The notes under the pieces: generated by a model | Told to the model about the DNA's origin: nothing | The model's database searches: none | Seen by the model: the letters and a program-made list of their open reading frames with translations, nothing else | Part shown: positions 6,334-16,624 of the stretch, piece after piece | Numbering within the stretch: position 1 is the first letter of the stretch | Layout of the letters: the number at the start of each line of letters is the position of its first letter | Assembly (NCBI RefSeq): GCF_000613785.1 | Contig: NZ_BAJQ01000030.1 | Span: forward strand, 1 to 33,081 | Reading direction: 5' to 3' | Source of the DNA: Segatella oulorum JCM 14966 | GTDB lineage: Bacteria > Bacteroidota > Bacteroidia > Bacteroidales > Bacteroidaceae | Length of the DNA: 33,081 nt | Made by a program: the position numbers and the translations under genes

Positions 6334-7519
6334 TTATAGGGTGCAGATTGCTTCGTCTTGTGTGAGGAGGATATGGTTGCGGAAAGTTCCAAGCATGTAG
6401 CCAAGCTGTTGCAGCCAGTGCGTCTGTTGCAAAATGGTGTCGTAGGTAAAGCATTGTGTGTCATAAACCACAATAACTTGTCTCTTGCCTTCATTCGTAT
6501 TGTCGATGGCTTTTATATATGGAGCCTCTGCCGTTTGTTCTATGAATTGCGCATGCAGCGCATTGGCAGTTGCAAATGTTTTACATTCGGCAATCATATC
6601 TTTTTTCCGATGAAAAGATAGCACTTTTGCTCCCTTTTTACAGGAAAAAGATTGAAATATTTGCTGATATAATGTCTGGCTGTCTGCAACATGGCGATGC
6701 ACGCTTTTGCAAGGATGAGCAGCTGTACGGGCAGTCTAATCAACCAAGTTATTCGGGCATAATGCTTACGCAAAAAGATGAGCATGGCTTTATAGAACAC
6801 ATGCACGTAGCGAAAGGAGGTGTGCGCGGTGCTTTTGCCTTTATAATGGAGGATGTCGAGTGGGAGATACCAGTTTTGCCAACCGCATTTCAGCAACTGA
6901 TAGCTGAGCTCGATGTCTTCGCCATACATAAAATAATCTTCATCAAGCAGACCCACTTGTAGCAGGGCTTTGCGGCGAAGCAACATACATGCACCGCTGA
7001 CCCCTTCTATTTGTGCCGCCTCGTTCCAAGGAAGATGTCCTAAATAGTAATGAGCAAAGCGGCGGTGATGCGGGAACAGCCGATGCAAGCCCATCATTTT
7101 GTAGCCAGCTGTGAGTGGCGTCGGGATGCCACGACGGCTTTCCATCGCCACGCTGCCATCGGCTTTGCGCATGCGAAATCCGGCACATCCGGCTTGCGGA
7201 TGCGTTTGCATAAAGGCCAATGCGTCGGCCAATGTGTGCTCGCCCACGAAAGTGTCGGGATTGAGCAGCAACACATATTCACCTTGGCTCTGGCGGATGC
7301 CGATGTTGTTGGCTTTGGCGAAGCTAAGTTGTGCTGGCAAGGGATGAAACGAACATTGGGGAAATGCGGTTTGAGAAAAGCCATGCTGCCGTCGGTCGAA
7401 TGGTTGTCGACAACGATGATTTCCATGCTTGCAACGCCGCACGTTTGCTGAAGCGCCCAGAGGCATTGCGTTAGATAGAACTTCACGTTGTAGTTGACGA
7501 TGACGACCGATAACAGCAT
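6334..7519 (-). pseudogene. Family 2 glycosyltransferase, broken by two single-base frameshifts
   Basis: Once its three pieces are joined this is a GT2 enzyme of about 395 residues with a GT-A fold, transferring a sugar from a nucleotide-sugar to an envelope glycan. Frame one gives MLLSVVIVNYNVKFYLTQC and EIIVVDNHSTDGS. After a lost base at about 7324 (TTAGGC reduced to TTAGC) frame two gives FAKANNIGIRQSQGEYVLLL and NPDT (DXD-like metal site), YYLGH and ACMLLRRKALLQVGLLDEDY. After a lost A in the A6 run at 6601-6606 the C-terminal tail continues in frame three (KKDMIAECKTFATANALHAQ) to a stop at 6334. Near the end a hydrophobic stretch, LIRLPVQLLILAKACIAML, may associate with the membrane. 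It lies 12 bp after the membrane-protein gene and 23 bp before the GNAT gene. Confidence 0.85.
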
Positions 7520-7531
7520 GTTGCGCGAGGG

Positions 7532-7978
7532 TTATTTTTCTGGTTCGTTGGTTTGCCTCAGCATTTTGTATTCGCTTTGATAGCGCTCCTCGGTGGGGAA
7601 GACGAACAGCAGCGAGAGGCCGAGAATGATGCCCATATAACCAAATGCCACGTTCATAAACGGATAGTAGAGCACGGCATTGGCCACGAGCAACAGCTGC
7701 AGCCAGCTTTGGCGCATCAATGCCCAACGATAGTAGTTGCGTTGCGCGGTAGCGGGTTGGCGGTTGATGTGTTGCTGCACCCATCGGAATTTAAACAGGC
7801 GCAGTGCCACGGGAATGCTGCAAATGGTGAGCAGTTCCATGAGCGTGGCGCACAGAAATTCGGCGGCTACGAAGCGATGCGCCGTGCCCACCCATTCAAA
7901 GACATCGTTTTCGTTGAGGATGATCCACAGCAGCGTGAGTGCCATGACGGTGATGAATTGTGTGCGTAATGTTTTCAT
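7532..7978 (-). CDS. Hypothetical four-helix inner-membrane protein
   Basis: A 148-residue protein I do not recognise as a named family. Four hydrophobic segments are visible at about residues 8-22, 37-60, 90-107 and 110-127, with a basic loop between helices two and three (KFRWVQQHINRQ) and a polar tail ending in RQTNEPEK. The topology predicts an integral inner-membrane protein with both termini on the same side. It lies 20 bp after recR and 12 bp before the glycosyltransferase, in the same direction, so it is a member of the operon. A supporting role for glycosyl transfer at the membrane is only suggested by position. Confidence 0.75.
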   Translation of the reverse strand: MKTLRTQFITVMALTLLWIILNENDVFEWVGTAHRFVAAEFLCATLMELLTICSIPVALRLFKFRWVQQHINRQPATAQRNYYRWALMRQSWLQLLLVANAVLYYPFMNVAFGYMGIILGLSLLFVFPTEERYQSEYKMLRQTNEPEK

Positions 7979-7998
7979 TTGAATGTAAAAAAGTGTGG

Positions 7999-8610
7999 TT
8001 ATTTGAAAGGGGTGCGGTTGAGGATTGAGCGTCCGAGCGTCACCTCGTCGGTATATTCCAATTCGTCGCCCACCGAGATGCCGCGTGCAATGATGCTCAG
8101 CTGCACATCGAAGGGCTGCAACTTGCGCGAGATGTAGAAATTGGTGGTGTCGCCCTCCATCGTCGAGCTCAGCGCAAGAATAATTTCTTTCACGCCCCCT
8201 TGACTGACGCGCTCCACCAAGCTGTCAATCTCGAGGTCGGCCGGTCCGAGTCCATCCATGGGCGAGATGATGCCCCCTAACACATGATAGCGGCCGTGGA
8301 ACTGCTGTGTCTTTTCGATGGCCATCACGTCTTGAATGTTTTCCACCACGCAGATGAGGCTGCTGTCGCGTCGCTCATCGGCGCAGATGGGGCAAATGTC
8401 GGTGTCGCTGATGTTATGGCACACGCGACAATGCTTAATCCCATGCTTCATCGTGGTGAGCGCCTGGCTAAAACCATCCACCTCGTCATCGCTCTGGCGC
8501 AAAAGATGAAGCACCAGGCGAAGGGCCGACTTGCGCCCTATGCCTGGCAGCTTTGCAAATTCGCCCACGGCTTTTTCCAATAAGGCCGAAGGATATTGTT
8601 CGTTCGTCAT
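7999..8610 (-). CDS. recR: Recombination mediator protein RecR
   Basis: A 203-residue RecR that with RecO and RecF loads RecA on gapped DNA. The expected modules appear in order: a helix-hairpin-helix with [13 protein letters not shown] near residues 20-32, a C4 zinc site (Cys61, Cys64, Cys73, Cys76 in [16 protein letters not shown]), and a Toprim domain with [13 protein letters not shown] and [16 protein letters not shown]. The C-terminus carries the conserved [19 protein letters not shown]. Length is normal. It begins 5 bp after the end of the outer-membrane protein gene and is therefore probably transcribed from that gene's promoter. Confidence 0.97.
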   Translation of the reverse strand: MTNEQYPSALLEKAVGEFAKLPGIGRKSALRLVLHLLRQSDDEVDGFSQALTTMKHGIKHCRVCHNISDTDICPICADERRDSSLICVVENIQDVMAIEKTQQFHGRYHVLGGIISPMDGLGPADLEIDSLVERVSQGGVKEIILALSSTMEGDTTNFYISRKLQPFDVQLSIIARGISVGDELEYTDEVTLGRSILNRTPFK

Positions 8611-8615
8611 CCGTT

Positions 8616-9101
8616 TTACAGATAAACGCCGATGCCCACTTTCAGCCCCACAGTGGAGTAGTCGCTGTGGTTCTTCAGGCTCTGATCGTAGTAGAGTGCA
8701 GGCTCAATGGTCACCGTTTCACTGATGAAAAACGCATAGCCCAGCTCCACGCCCGGCATGAAATCGTTGTAATTCTTGGTGTGCACAAACTTGGCATTCG
8801 CGCCCAAATAAAGGCCGTTTTGAATGATATAGTAACGGCCCCCGCCACCAATCATAAAACGGTTGGGCACCAATTTGCTGGCACTGGCTTGCACATCGAC
8901 ATCAACCAACAGCATGGCATTGTCGACGGGCAGATAGCCCAATTTGGCCTGCATGCCCAAGTTCAGGTCACTCGAACCGCTGTAGCTCAGGTTGAGTCCC
9001 GTGAGCGATGCGCCAGCATAAACTTTTCCTGCCTCGAATTGTGCGTGTGCACCTAATGTTGCGGCCATGGCCAGCAACAACGTCATCATTTTCTTTTTCA
9101 T
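8616..9101 (-). CDS. Small outer-membrane beta-barrel protein
   Basis: A 161-residue protein with a cleavable signal peptide ([20 protein letters not shown], then QFEAGK). Alternating hydrophobic strands with aromatic belts follow, such as [18 protein letters not shown] and [20 protein letters not shown], and the last strand ends [10 protein letters not shown]. This is the pattern of small barrels of the outer membrane protein beta-barrel family. Function is unknown. I selected the ATG at 9101 because it starts the signal peptide; an upstream in-frame extension overlaps the promoter. A consensus promoter at 9200-9230 makes this the first gene of the operon continuing into recR. Confidence 0.85.
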   Translation of the reverse strand: MKKKMMTLLLAMAATLGAHAQFEAGKVYAGASLTGLNLSYSGSSDLNLGMQAKLGYLPVDNAMLLVDVDVQASASKLVPNRFMIGGGGRYYIIQNGLYLGANAKFVHTKNYNDFMPGVELGYAFFISETVTIEPALYYDQSLKNHSDYSTVGLKVGIGVYL

Positions 9102-9199
9102 ATTCTTTTCTTTATTTAAGTTGAGATTTCTGCTCGTTGTGAGGCTGTTTTCGCTCGTCTCGGAGGCATAGACCGTGCGCAGCGTGCGAAAAAGCATTG

Positions 9200-9230
9200 C
9201 AAATGTAGCAAAAAAAACACAGTTTGCAAA
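9200..9230 (-). promoter_or_regulatory. Promoter of the omp-recR-glycosyltransferase-GNAT operon
   Basis: On the minus strand TTTG (9227-9230), exactly 19 bp, then TACATTTG (9200-9207). It leaves a leader of about 95 nt before the outer-membrane protein start. Confidence 0.75.
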
Positions 9231-9432
9231 ATATTGCTGCCTTTGCTTTGCGCAAATCCCTTCGCAGCCCACTTTTTATGCGTCCCAGCGTTGGATTTTA
9301 ATGTCGAGGAGGCCGATGGTTACCCATGTTGACTCACATTCGTGCCAATCGAGGGGCGTTCCAACGAGAAATAAATGTTCCCGTTGCCGTGGGAAGAGGC
9401 TCGCAGACAAAAGCACATTTGTGGGCTTATAA

Positions 9433-9464
9433 TTTGCAAGATCCACATATTTATTTTATTTTCG
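9433..9464 (+). promoter_or_regulatory. Candidate promoter for tamB-tamL
   Basis: TTTG at 9433-9436, 20 bp, then TATTTTCG at 9457-9464, one mismatch from the -7 consensus. It sits about 150 bp before tamB in an otherwise gene-free stretch (9231-9616) where I see no other feature. Confidence 0.4.
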
Positions 9465-9616
9465 CAACGCATTTCGCGCGGGTGGCGTTAGGGGCGCATG
9501 GGATAAGTGCTTTCCAACCGCTCCGGTGCACACGCCAAGCGTTTGGCGACACACTCAGGATGCCGAAATGAAAGGTTTAAAAACGAAACAAAATATTTAA
9601 TGCACGAAGCGCGCGT

Positions 9617-12600
9617 ATGAGAAAAAAAATCAAGTGGGCTGCCATCGCGGTCGCCACCCCCATCGTTGTTTTTTGCCTGCTGGCAGCCCTGTTCTATTTT
9701 CCACCATTTCAAAACTGGGCGGTGCGGCAAGCGGCGGCCTATGCTTCTGAGAAGACGGGCATGCAGGTGACAGTGGGCTATGTGCGCTTAGCTTTTCCGC
9801 TCGATTTGCGTTTGGAGCAGGTGCAGGCCTTGCAGCCCAACGATTCGCTTCCGCAGGTGCGCGACACGGTGCTGATGGCGCGCAGCGTGGTGGCTAATGT
9901 GGCGCTGTGGCCGCTGTTCGACAAGCAGGTGGATGTCAGTGAGCTGGCGTTGCACGACGTGACGCTCAACACCGTGCACTTCATTCGTCAAGCTCGCGTG
10001 CAGGGACATTTCGACCGGTTGGTGGTTCGGGCGCGCGGCATCGATTTAGCGCGGCAAAATGTCGTGGTGAATGCAGCGTTGCTGAAGGGCGCGAAGGTGG
10101 ATGTGGCGCTCAACGACACTGCCAAGGAGGATACCGCGAAGAGCCGGAATTTTTGGAAAATCAAGGTGTACAACCTGCGCATTTTGCAGTCCGACGTGCT
10201 GGTGCACATGCCTGGTGACAGCATGCGCGTGGGCGTGCAGTTGGGCGAGGTGACGGCTCGCGGTGGCGATTTCGATTTAGATAAAGCGCGCTACGCGGTG
10301 CAACGTTTTGATTGGCGCGGCGGGCAGTTGTCCTATTTGCGGCCTTATGCTCCGTCTGTCAAGGGCTTTGACTACCAGCATGTGCGGCTCATGTCGGTAG
10401 GTCTCGGCATCGATTCGTTGTCGTTTGCTGCTCCCCATTTGTCGCTCAGTGTGCGTCATGCGGCCTTCCGAGAGCAGAGTGGGCTGCAGGTGACACAGCT
10501 TCGTGGGCATGTGCAGCTCGATGGCGAGCAGCTTCGTTTGCCCGATTTGTGGCTCAAGTTAGGTGCTTCGCAACTGCAGGCGCAACTCGCGTTTCCGTTC
10601 AACACCTTTGCGGCGCAACAGCCAGGACGCATGATGCTGAAGGGGGAGGGTGCCATCAGCAAGCGCGATTTGCAACCTTTTGCAGCCTATTTCCCCAAGC
10701 ATGTGTGGCGGGCTGTTCCACCTCAGCCGTTGCATTTCGTGCTCGATGTCGTGGGCAATTTACGTCATGTTGCGTTGCGCAGGCTGTCGATCCGCATGTT
10801 GCCCCATTTTGCCTTGCAGACTTCTGGGCAACTCTATCATGTCGATGCGCCCGAGAAGTTGCGTGCCGATGTGCGTCTGAAACTCAACACCTATCAGCTC
10901 AATTCGTTGCTCGTGAAATTCAATCCCCGGCTTGCGCGCAACGTTTCGCTGCCCAATGGCATGGTCTTGCAGGGCAACGTGTCGGTGCGCGCTTCGCGCT
11001 ATGCCTCGCATTTCACACTTCGTAGCGGCTTGGGTAGCCTCCGTGGCAACGTGGCATTTGATGTTCGGCGGCAGGCCTATCGTGCCAATCTGATGGCGCT
11101 CCGCTTCCCCGTTCAAGACTTCGTTCGCCAAAAAGGGCTCCACGCTTTCACGGGCGATGTGGTGGCTGTGGGAGCCGGATTTGATATGCTTTCGCCGCGT
11201 ACGCATTTGAAAGCCAAGGCACATGTCGTTGACTTCAGATACGACCGCTACCGGCTCAATCGTTTGGCTGCCGATGTGGTGCTCGAAAAGGGTAGGGCGC
11301 ATGCCGTCCTCAACAGTCAGAATGCGTTGGCCAAGGGTCGTGTTCAGCTTGATGCGTTGGTTACCCCGCGCGATTTCAAAGGTACTGTTTCGGCCGATTT
11401 GGCTGCCGTCGATCTCTACCATCTTGGCTTTTTCAAAACACCCTTCTCAACGTCTCTTTGTGCGCATGTCGATATAACGTCGAACTTTAAGAACCGGCAT
11501 TTGGTGCAAGGCGTTGTGAGCGATATTACCCTTGTCGACAATCAAAAGATTTATCGGCCGGGTGACATTAGCTTGGACATTCGTTCGCTGCCGAGTTCTA
11601 CGCATGCCGTGATGAACAGCGGCGATTTCCGTTTGGCTTTAGATGGTCAGAGCCATTACGAACAGTTGTTGGCGCAGGCACAAGGCGTTGTGGGTGAGTT
11701 GCAGCGCCAATTTAAGAAGCGAATCATTAGTCAAGTGGCCTTGCGTGAGCGCCTGCCCAATGCCACACTCGTGTTGCAGACGGGGCAGGACAACTTTTTT
11801 GTTCATTTGCTCAATAAGTATGGTTATCAGTTTGCGCGTGCCAATATCAATATGGTTTCGTCGCGCGAAACGGGGCTCAACGGCGATGTGCATATCGATT
11901 CGCTCATTGTCAATAGCATGCAGTTCGATACTGCTAAAGTGCATTTCCAATCGGATCATGACGAGTTTACTTATCATGCGGAGGTGATCAATAATAAACA
12001 TAATCCGCAGTATGTTTTCCGTGGTGTGGTCGATGGGCAGCTGAATGCCCGCGGCACTTTCATTCGTCCGCGGGTTTATGATGCACAAAACCGATTGGGA
12101 ATAGATGTGTCGCTGAATGCCGAGATGGAGCCACATGGATTGCGCTTCAGTTTGCAGCATGGTGCGCCCGTCTTGGGCTATAAAACTTTTGCGGTGAACG
12201 ATAGCAATTATGTGTTCTTGGGGAATGACCAGCGTGTTTCGGCCAATTTGAAGTTGCAATCGAAGGATGGCATGGGTGTGCAAGTCTATACGAACGATGA
12301 TAATCATGATGTGTTGCAAGACCTCACCGTCTCGTTGCAGAATTTCAATCTTCATGGCCTATTGTCGGTGCTTCCTTATGCGCCGGATGTCTCGGGAATT
12401 ATGAATGGCGACTACCATATCATCCAAACAAAGCACGAGCTTTCAGTATCTTCGGATATGACGATTGATAAACTCGTTTATCAACATTGTGCCATGGGCG
12501 ACATCGGTGCAGAGTTTGTGTATATGCCTTCTGACGATGGTACGCATTCAATTGACGGAACGCTTACGCAAAATGGGCGTGAGATTGCTACGTTGAGTGG

Positions 12601-14242
12601 ATCTTATCACGCACGTGGGGGTGGCGCTTTGGATGCGCAATGCAATTTAGAGCGGCTTCCGTTGAGCATTGTAAATGGTTTTATTCCTAAGCAAATCGTA
12701 GGCTTTAAAGGATTTGCAGAAGGACGGGTTAGCGTGAAAGGAACGCTGAATAAGCCTAAGGTGCAGGGCGAAGTTTATCTTGATTCGGCCTATTTGGTGA
12801 GCCAGCCATACGGTGTTGAATTGCGCTTTGATAACGACCCTGTGACCATTACAAATAGCCGGCTATTATTGGAGAACTTCCAAATGTATGCTCATAACGA
12901 CAGCCCATTGGTGATGGCGGGCTATGTTGACTTCTCTAATCCGTCGAATATGAACATGAACGTGCGCATGCAGGCTTCTAATTTCTTGGTGATAGATGCC
13001 AAGGAGAGTGCGCAGTCGGAGGCCTATGGCAAAGCGTTTGTGAATATTATAGGTTCGTTGAGTGGTCCGTTGGATAATCTTTCGATGCGTGGTAAAGTAG
13101 ATGTGTTGGGCGCATCTGATTTAATCTATGTGCTGCGCGATTCGCCCATTAGCACGGATGACAAGTTAGAAGGGCTGGTGAAATTCACTGATTTTACGGA
13201 CAACAAGGCGCAAGTGGTGAAGCGTCCGGAGCTCAATGGGTTTAATATGGACGTGGTGTTGGGTGTTGATGAAGCGGCTCATGTGCTTTGCGCGCTCAAC
13301 TCCGACAAGTCAAACTATCTTGATTTAACGGGTGGCGGCACCTTGCGCATGCAATATAATGCAGTGGACAATCTTAGGTTGCGTGGGCGTTATACCTTGA
13401 ATAACGGCGAAATGAAATATTCTTTGCCTGTGATTCCGTTGAAGACTTTCACCATCCACGATGGCAGTTACGTGGAATTCAATGGCGATCCCATGAATCC
13501 GCGACTCAATATCACGGCTACTGAAGCCATGAAAGCCACGGTTTCGAGCAGTGGTGGCGTAGGGCGTAGTGTCGATTTCGACTGTGGTGTGAAATTGACA
13601 AAAACATTAAAAGATATGGGATTGGCCTTTATCATTGATGCACCTGAAGATTTGGAAGTGCAAAACCAACTGAATACAATGGGGACAGAAGCACGAGGAA
13701 AAGTGGCGGTGACGATGTTGACCACGGGCATGTATCTTGTAGATGGTAACACGCGCGGCTTCTCGATGAACTCTGCGCTCAGCTCATTCTTGCAAAGTCA
13801 GATTAATGGTATTGCGGGTAATGCTTTGCGCACCTTAGATTTGAGCTTTGGCATGGATAACACCACGGATGCGACCGGCCGACAGCACACCGACTATTCA
13901 TTTAAGTTTGCCAAGCGCTTTTGGAATAATCGCTTGCGTATCATTGTGGGCGGAAAGGTTTCCACGGGTAGCGATGCCCCCAATCAGAATGAAAACATCT
14001 TTAGCAATGTGTCGTTTGAATATCGTTTGAATGAGGCTTCTACGCAGTATTTGCGTCTGTTCTACGACCGTGATAGTTATGATTGGCTCGAAGGCAATAC
14101 GGGCATTTATGGTGCAGGTTTCATTTGGCGGCGCAAGTTGTCGCATTTCAGCGATCTGTTGCGTTTTAAAGAGCCCAAGGAAGAAATTCCTGCTTTGCAA
14201 AATCAGTTAAAACAAAATGAAAAAGGAAAGAATGAAAAATAA
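9617..14242 (+). CDS. tamB: Translocation and assembly module protein TamB
   Basis: A 1541-residue AsmA-like bridge protein. An N-terminal membrane anchor (KWAAIAVATPIVVFCLLAAL, residues about 6-25) is followed by FPPFQNWAVRQAAAYASEKT and GMQVTVGYVRLAFPLDL, the typical start of TamB/AsmA proteins. Then comes a very long beta-taco body with repeated beta strands. The last 350-400 residues form the TamB C-terminal (DUF490) domain, including GEMKYSLPVIPLKTFTI and the amphipathic end FAKRFWNNRLRIIVGGKV. TamB proteins span the periplasm, interact with an Omp85-family partner, and are implicated in lipid transport or outer-membrane protein assembly. The partner gene tamL follows at once with an 11-bp overlap, confirming the pairing. 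The long frame is intact, without frameshifts. Confidence 0.92.
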   Translation: MRKKIKWAAIAVATPIVVFCLLAALFYFPPFQNWAVRQAAAYASEKTGMQVTVGYVRLAFPLDLRLEQVQALQPNDSLPQVRDTVLMARSVVANVALWPLFDKQVDVSELALHDVTLNTVHFIRQARVQGHFDRLVVRARGIDLARQNVVVNAALLKGAKVDVALNDTAKEDTAKSRNFWKIKVYNLRILQSDVLVHMPGDSMRVGVQLGEVTARGGDFDLDKARYAVQRFDWRGGQLSYLRPYAPSVKGFDYQHVRLMSVGLGIDSLSFAAPHLSLSVRHAAFREQSGLQVTQLRGHVQLDGEQLRLPDLWLKLGASQLQAQLAFPFNTFAAQQPGRMMLKGEGAISKRDLQPFAAYFPKHVWRAVPPQPLHFVLDVVGNLRHVALRRLSIRMLPHFALQTSGQLYHVDAPEKLRADVRLKLNTYQLNSLLVKFNPRLARNVSLPNGMVLQGNVSVRASRYASHFTLRSGLGSLRGNVAFDVRRQAYRANLMALRFPVQDFVRQKGLHAFTGDVVAVGAGFDMLSPRTHLKAKAHVVDFRYDRYRLNRLAADVVLEKGRAHAVLNSQNALAKGRVQLDALVTPRDFKGTVSADLAAVDLYHLGFFKTPFSTSLCAHVDITSNFKNRHLVQGVVSDITLVDNQKIYRPGDISLDIRSLPSSTHAVMNSGDFRLALDGQSHYEQLLAQAQGVVGELQRQFKKRIISQVALRERLPNATLVLQTGQDNFFVHLLNKYGYQFARANINMVSSRETGLNGDVHIDSLIVNSMQFDTAKVHFQSDHDEFTYHAEVINNKHNPQYVFRGVVDGQLNARGTFIRPRVYDAQNRLGIDVSLNAEMEPHGLRFSLQHGAPVLGYKTFAVNDSNYVFLGNDQRVSANLKLQSKDGMGVQVYTNDDNHDVLQDLTVSLQNFNLHGLLSVLPYAPDVSGIMNGDYHIIQTKHELSVSSDMTIDKLVYQHCAMGDIGAEFVYMPSDDGTHSIDGTLTQNGREIATLSGSYHARGGGALDAQCNLERLPLSIVNGFIPKQIVGFKGFAEGRVSVKGTLNKPKVQGEVYLDSAYLVSQPYGVELRFDNDPVTITNSRLLLENFQMYAHNDSPLVMAGYVDFSNPSNMNMNVRMQASNFLVIDAKESAQSEAYGKAFVNIIGSLSGPLDNLSMRGKVDVLGASDLIYVLRDSPISTDDKLEGLVKFTDFTDNKAQVVKRPELNGFNMDVVLGVDEAAHVLCALNSDKSNYLDLTGGGTLRMQYNAVDNLRLRGRYTLNNGEMKYSLPVIPLKTFTIHDGSYVEFNGDPMNPRLNITATEAMKATVSSSGGVGRSVDFDCGVKLTKTLKDMGLAFIIDAPEDLEVQNQLNTMGTEARGKVAVTMLTTGMYLVDGNTRGFSMNSALSSFLQSQINGIAGNALRTLDLSFGMDNTTDATGRQHTDYSFKFAKRFWNNRLRIIVGGKVSTGSDAPNQNENIFSNVSFEYRLNEASTQYLRLFYDRDSYDWLEGNTGIYGAGFIWRRKLSHFSDLLRFKEPKEEIPALQNQLKQNEKGKNEK

Positions 14243-16528
14243 GAAAGCAAACATCATAGTAGTCTTGGTGAGCTTACTTTTCGTGGGTTGTTCCACGACC
14301 AAGTATATTCCCGAGGGCGACCAACTGTATGTAGGATTGGATAAAATTAAATATGTAGCTCAGCAGCGCGACGACCATTTCATGGCTACGCGCGATGAAT
14401 TGGAAGCGGCTTTGGCTTGTGCACCCAATGGAGCATTGTTAGGCAGTTCTTATTATCGCACACCATTTCCTTATTCGCTCTGGATTTGGAATGCTTTTTC
14501 CACCTCTGCAAGCCCATTAGGAAAATGGGTTGCGAAATCGTTTGGCAAACGACCCGTGCTGATGAGTTGGGTCAATCCTGCGCTACGTGCATCAGTGGGG
14601 CAGTTGGTGCTTCAATCGCATGGCTACTTTCGGGGGACCGTACGATATGAAACACTTACGCAAAGCAATCCAAAGCAAGCAAAGATAGGCTATCAAATCA
14701 ACTTCGGACCACTCTTCACCTTGGACAGCATTTCCTATGAAAATTTTCCTACTTCGGCCGACAGTTTGTTGGTCGCAACTCGCACGGCGAGGAAAATCAA
14801 GCGTGGCGATGCTTTTGATGCAAGTGCACTCGAGGCCGAACGCACGCGCATTAGCAATCTTTTTCGCAACAATGGCTACTACTATTATCAGCCTGGCTAT
14901 GCCTCTTATTTGGCCGACACATTGCGTGTTCCAACGGAAGTGCAGTTGAAGTTTCAGTTAGCTGATTCTGTTCCAGCCCGAGCTTTGCGCAAATGGTATA
15001 TTGGCCGTGTCGACCTGAATTTGCGTAAGCAGTTTATGGAGCCCCTCAGCAATACGATGGAGGTGAAGAAAATACAGGTGCATTTCAATGGCAAACGTTC
15101 GCCCATTCGTCCGCGCATTATTCTCCACGATTTGCAGTTGCGCCCCAATGAGGTGTTTAGCTATGACAAGTACATGGAATCGTCCGACAAGATTTCGAGC
15201 AATGGCTTGTTTAGCTTTGTCGATTTCCAATTCACACCACGCGACTCCACGGCGCAGTGTGACACATTGGACTTGGCATTGAATTGCCTATTCGACAAGA
15301 AATACGACGTGTATGTCGAGACCAACTATTCCGGTCGCACGAGTGGGCGCATGGGACCGGGACTGATTTTGGGCTTTACCAAGCGCAATGCCTTTCGGGG
15401 TGGCGAAAAGTTGGATATTAATCTCAAGGGGTCTTATGAATGGCAGACGGGACATACACCGAGTGGCGCATCCGATCGCACCCACACTTATGAATATGGT
15501 GGCGATGCTTCGTTAGAGATACCGCGTTTCATCTTTCCGGGTATGTTGCATCATCGCCATTTCTACACGGTGCCTACCACCTTGCTCAAGGCCTCGTCTG
15601 TGGTGGTTCGTCGCGGAGCTATTTCAAACGCCACATTGTTTCGGGCGAGCTCACCTATACGTTTCAAACCTCAGCCACCTCGATGCACCAATGGACACCA
15701 CTAAGCATCGAATATGCCTATATGTCGTCGCGCACGCCGCAGTTCATCTCCTTGCTGGCCTCCACACCCTATTTGCAGGTGTCTATGCGCGACCAGTTCA
15801 TCCCGAGGTTCCGCTATAGCTATCTCTACACCAGCCCGAAACAGCTCTATAACCCCATTTGGTTTCAGGTGACGGCGAGTGAGGCCGGCAATGTGCTGTC
15901 GTTGGGTTATATGGTGGCTGGCAAGGGCTGGAGCACCAAAGACAAAGAAATGTTTAAGAACCCCTATGCACAGTTTCTGAAGCTCGAGGCTGAGTATCGG
16001 AAAACCTGGCGCGTGGCCGATAAATCTCAGCTGGTGGCACATGTTGGCGCAGGCATCATTTGGTCGTATGGCAATTCGTCGGGCGCACCTTGGAGCGAGC
16101 AGTTCTATGTGGGAGGCGCCAACAGTGTGCGCGCTTTCACCACACGCAGCGTGGGGCCTGGTTCTTTTTTGCCCACCAGTGCCACCGTCTCTTATTTAGA
16201 CCAGACGGGCGACCTCAAGTTGTTGGGCAATTTAGAATATCGGCCGCGGTTGTTTGGCAAGCTCTATGGAGCCGTGTTCCTCGATGCTGGTAACGTGTGG
16301 ATTTTGCACGAAGATGTCCATCGTCCCGGAGGCAAGTTTAAATTGCAGAACGCATTGCGCGAGTTGGCTTTAGGCACGGGCATAGGTCTGCGCTACGACC
16401 TCGACTTCTTCGTGTTGCGCATCGATTGGGGCGTGGGACTGCACGTGCCTTTCAAGAATGGTTTCTACAACATCAGCCATTTCCGTGATGCCCAGAGCTT
16501 GCATTTTGCCATTGGTTTGCCCTTCTAA
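14232..16528 (+). pseudogene. tamL: BamA/Omp85-family outer-membrane lipoprotein TamL, frameshifted
   Basis: Joined across one frameshift this is a protein of about 765 residues: an Omp85-type barrel with periplasmic POTRA-like domains, the outer-membrane partner of TamB. The start MKNKKANIIVVLVSLLFVG, then Cys-20 in CSTTKYIPEGD, is a lipoprotein signal, the feature that sets Bacteroidetes TamL apart from TamA. I chose 14232, where AAGGAA provides a ribosome-binding site inside the end of tamB; 14217 is possible. The frame breaks near 15615-15617: CGCGGAGC should have one more base to give RGSYFKRHIVSGELTYTF. It then runs to a stop at 16526-16528. The barrel ends in HFAIGLPF, a classic C-terminal beta-signal with terminal Phe. 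The rest looks intact, so sequencing error is likely. Confidence 0.88.
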
Positions 16529-16585
16529 TTGCAGTTGCCGAGAAGAAAATAAAGCAAACAGGCGGTTGTTCTCGGCAAAAAGCCG

Positions 16586-16593
16586 TACATTTG
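16586..16593 (+). promoter_or_regulatory. -7 box upstream of the nucleotidyltransferase
   Basis: TACATTTG matches the Bacteroidetes -7 consensus 31 bp before the start codon. A GTTG at 16565-16568 could serve as -33, but the 17-bp spacing is short. Confidence 0.5.
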
Positions 16594-16624
16594 CGTCAAT
16601 ATTAAAACTTTTCAATATCATCAA

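Noticed and set aside
7520..7784. An N-terminal extension of the middle frame of the glycosyltransferase
   Set aside because: It overlaps the upstream membrane-protein gene antiparallel in content to nothing known; it is an artefact of the frameshift at 7324.
11639..12355. Long minus-strand frame within tamB
   Set aside because: A shadow of the strongly coding plus strand; no domain is recognisable.
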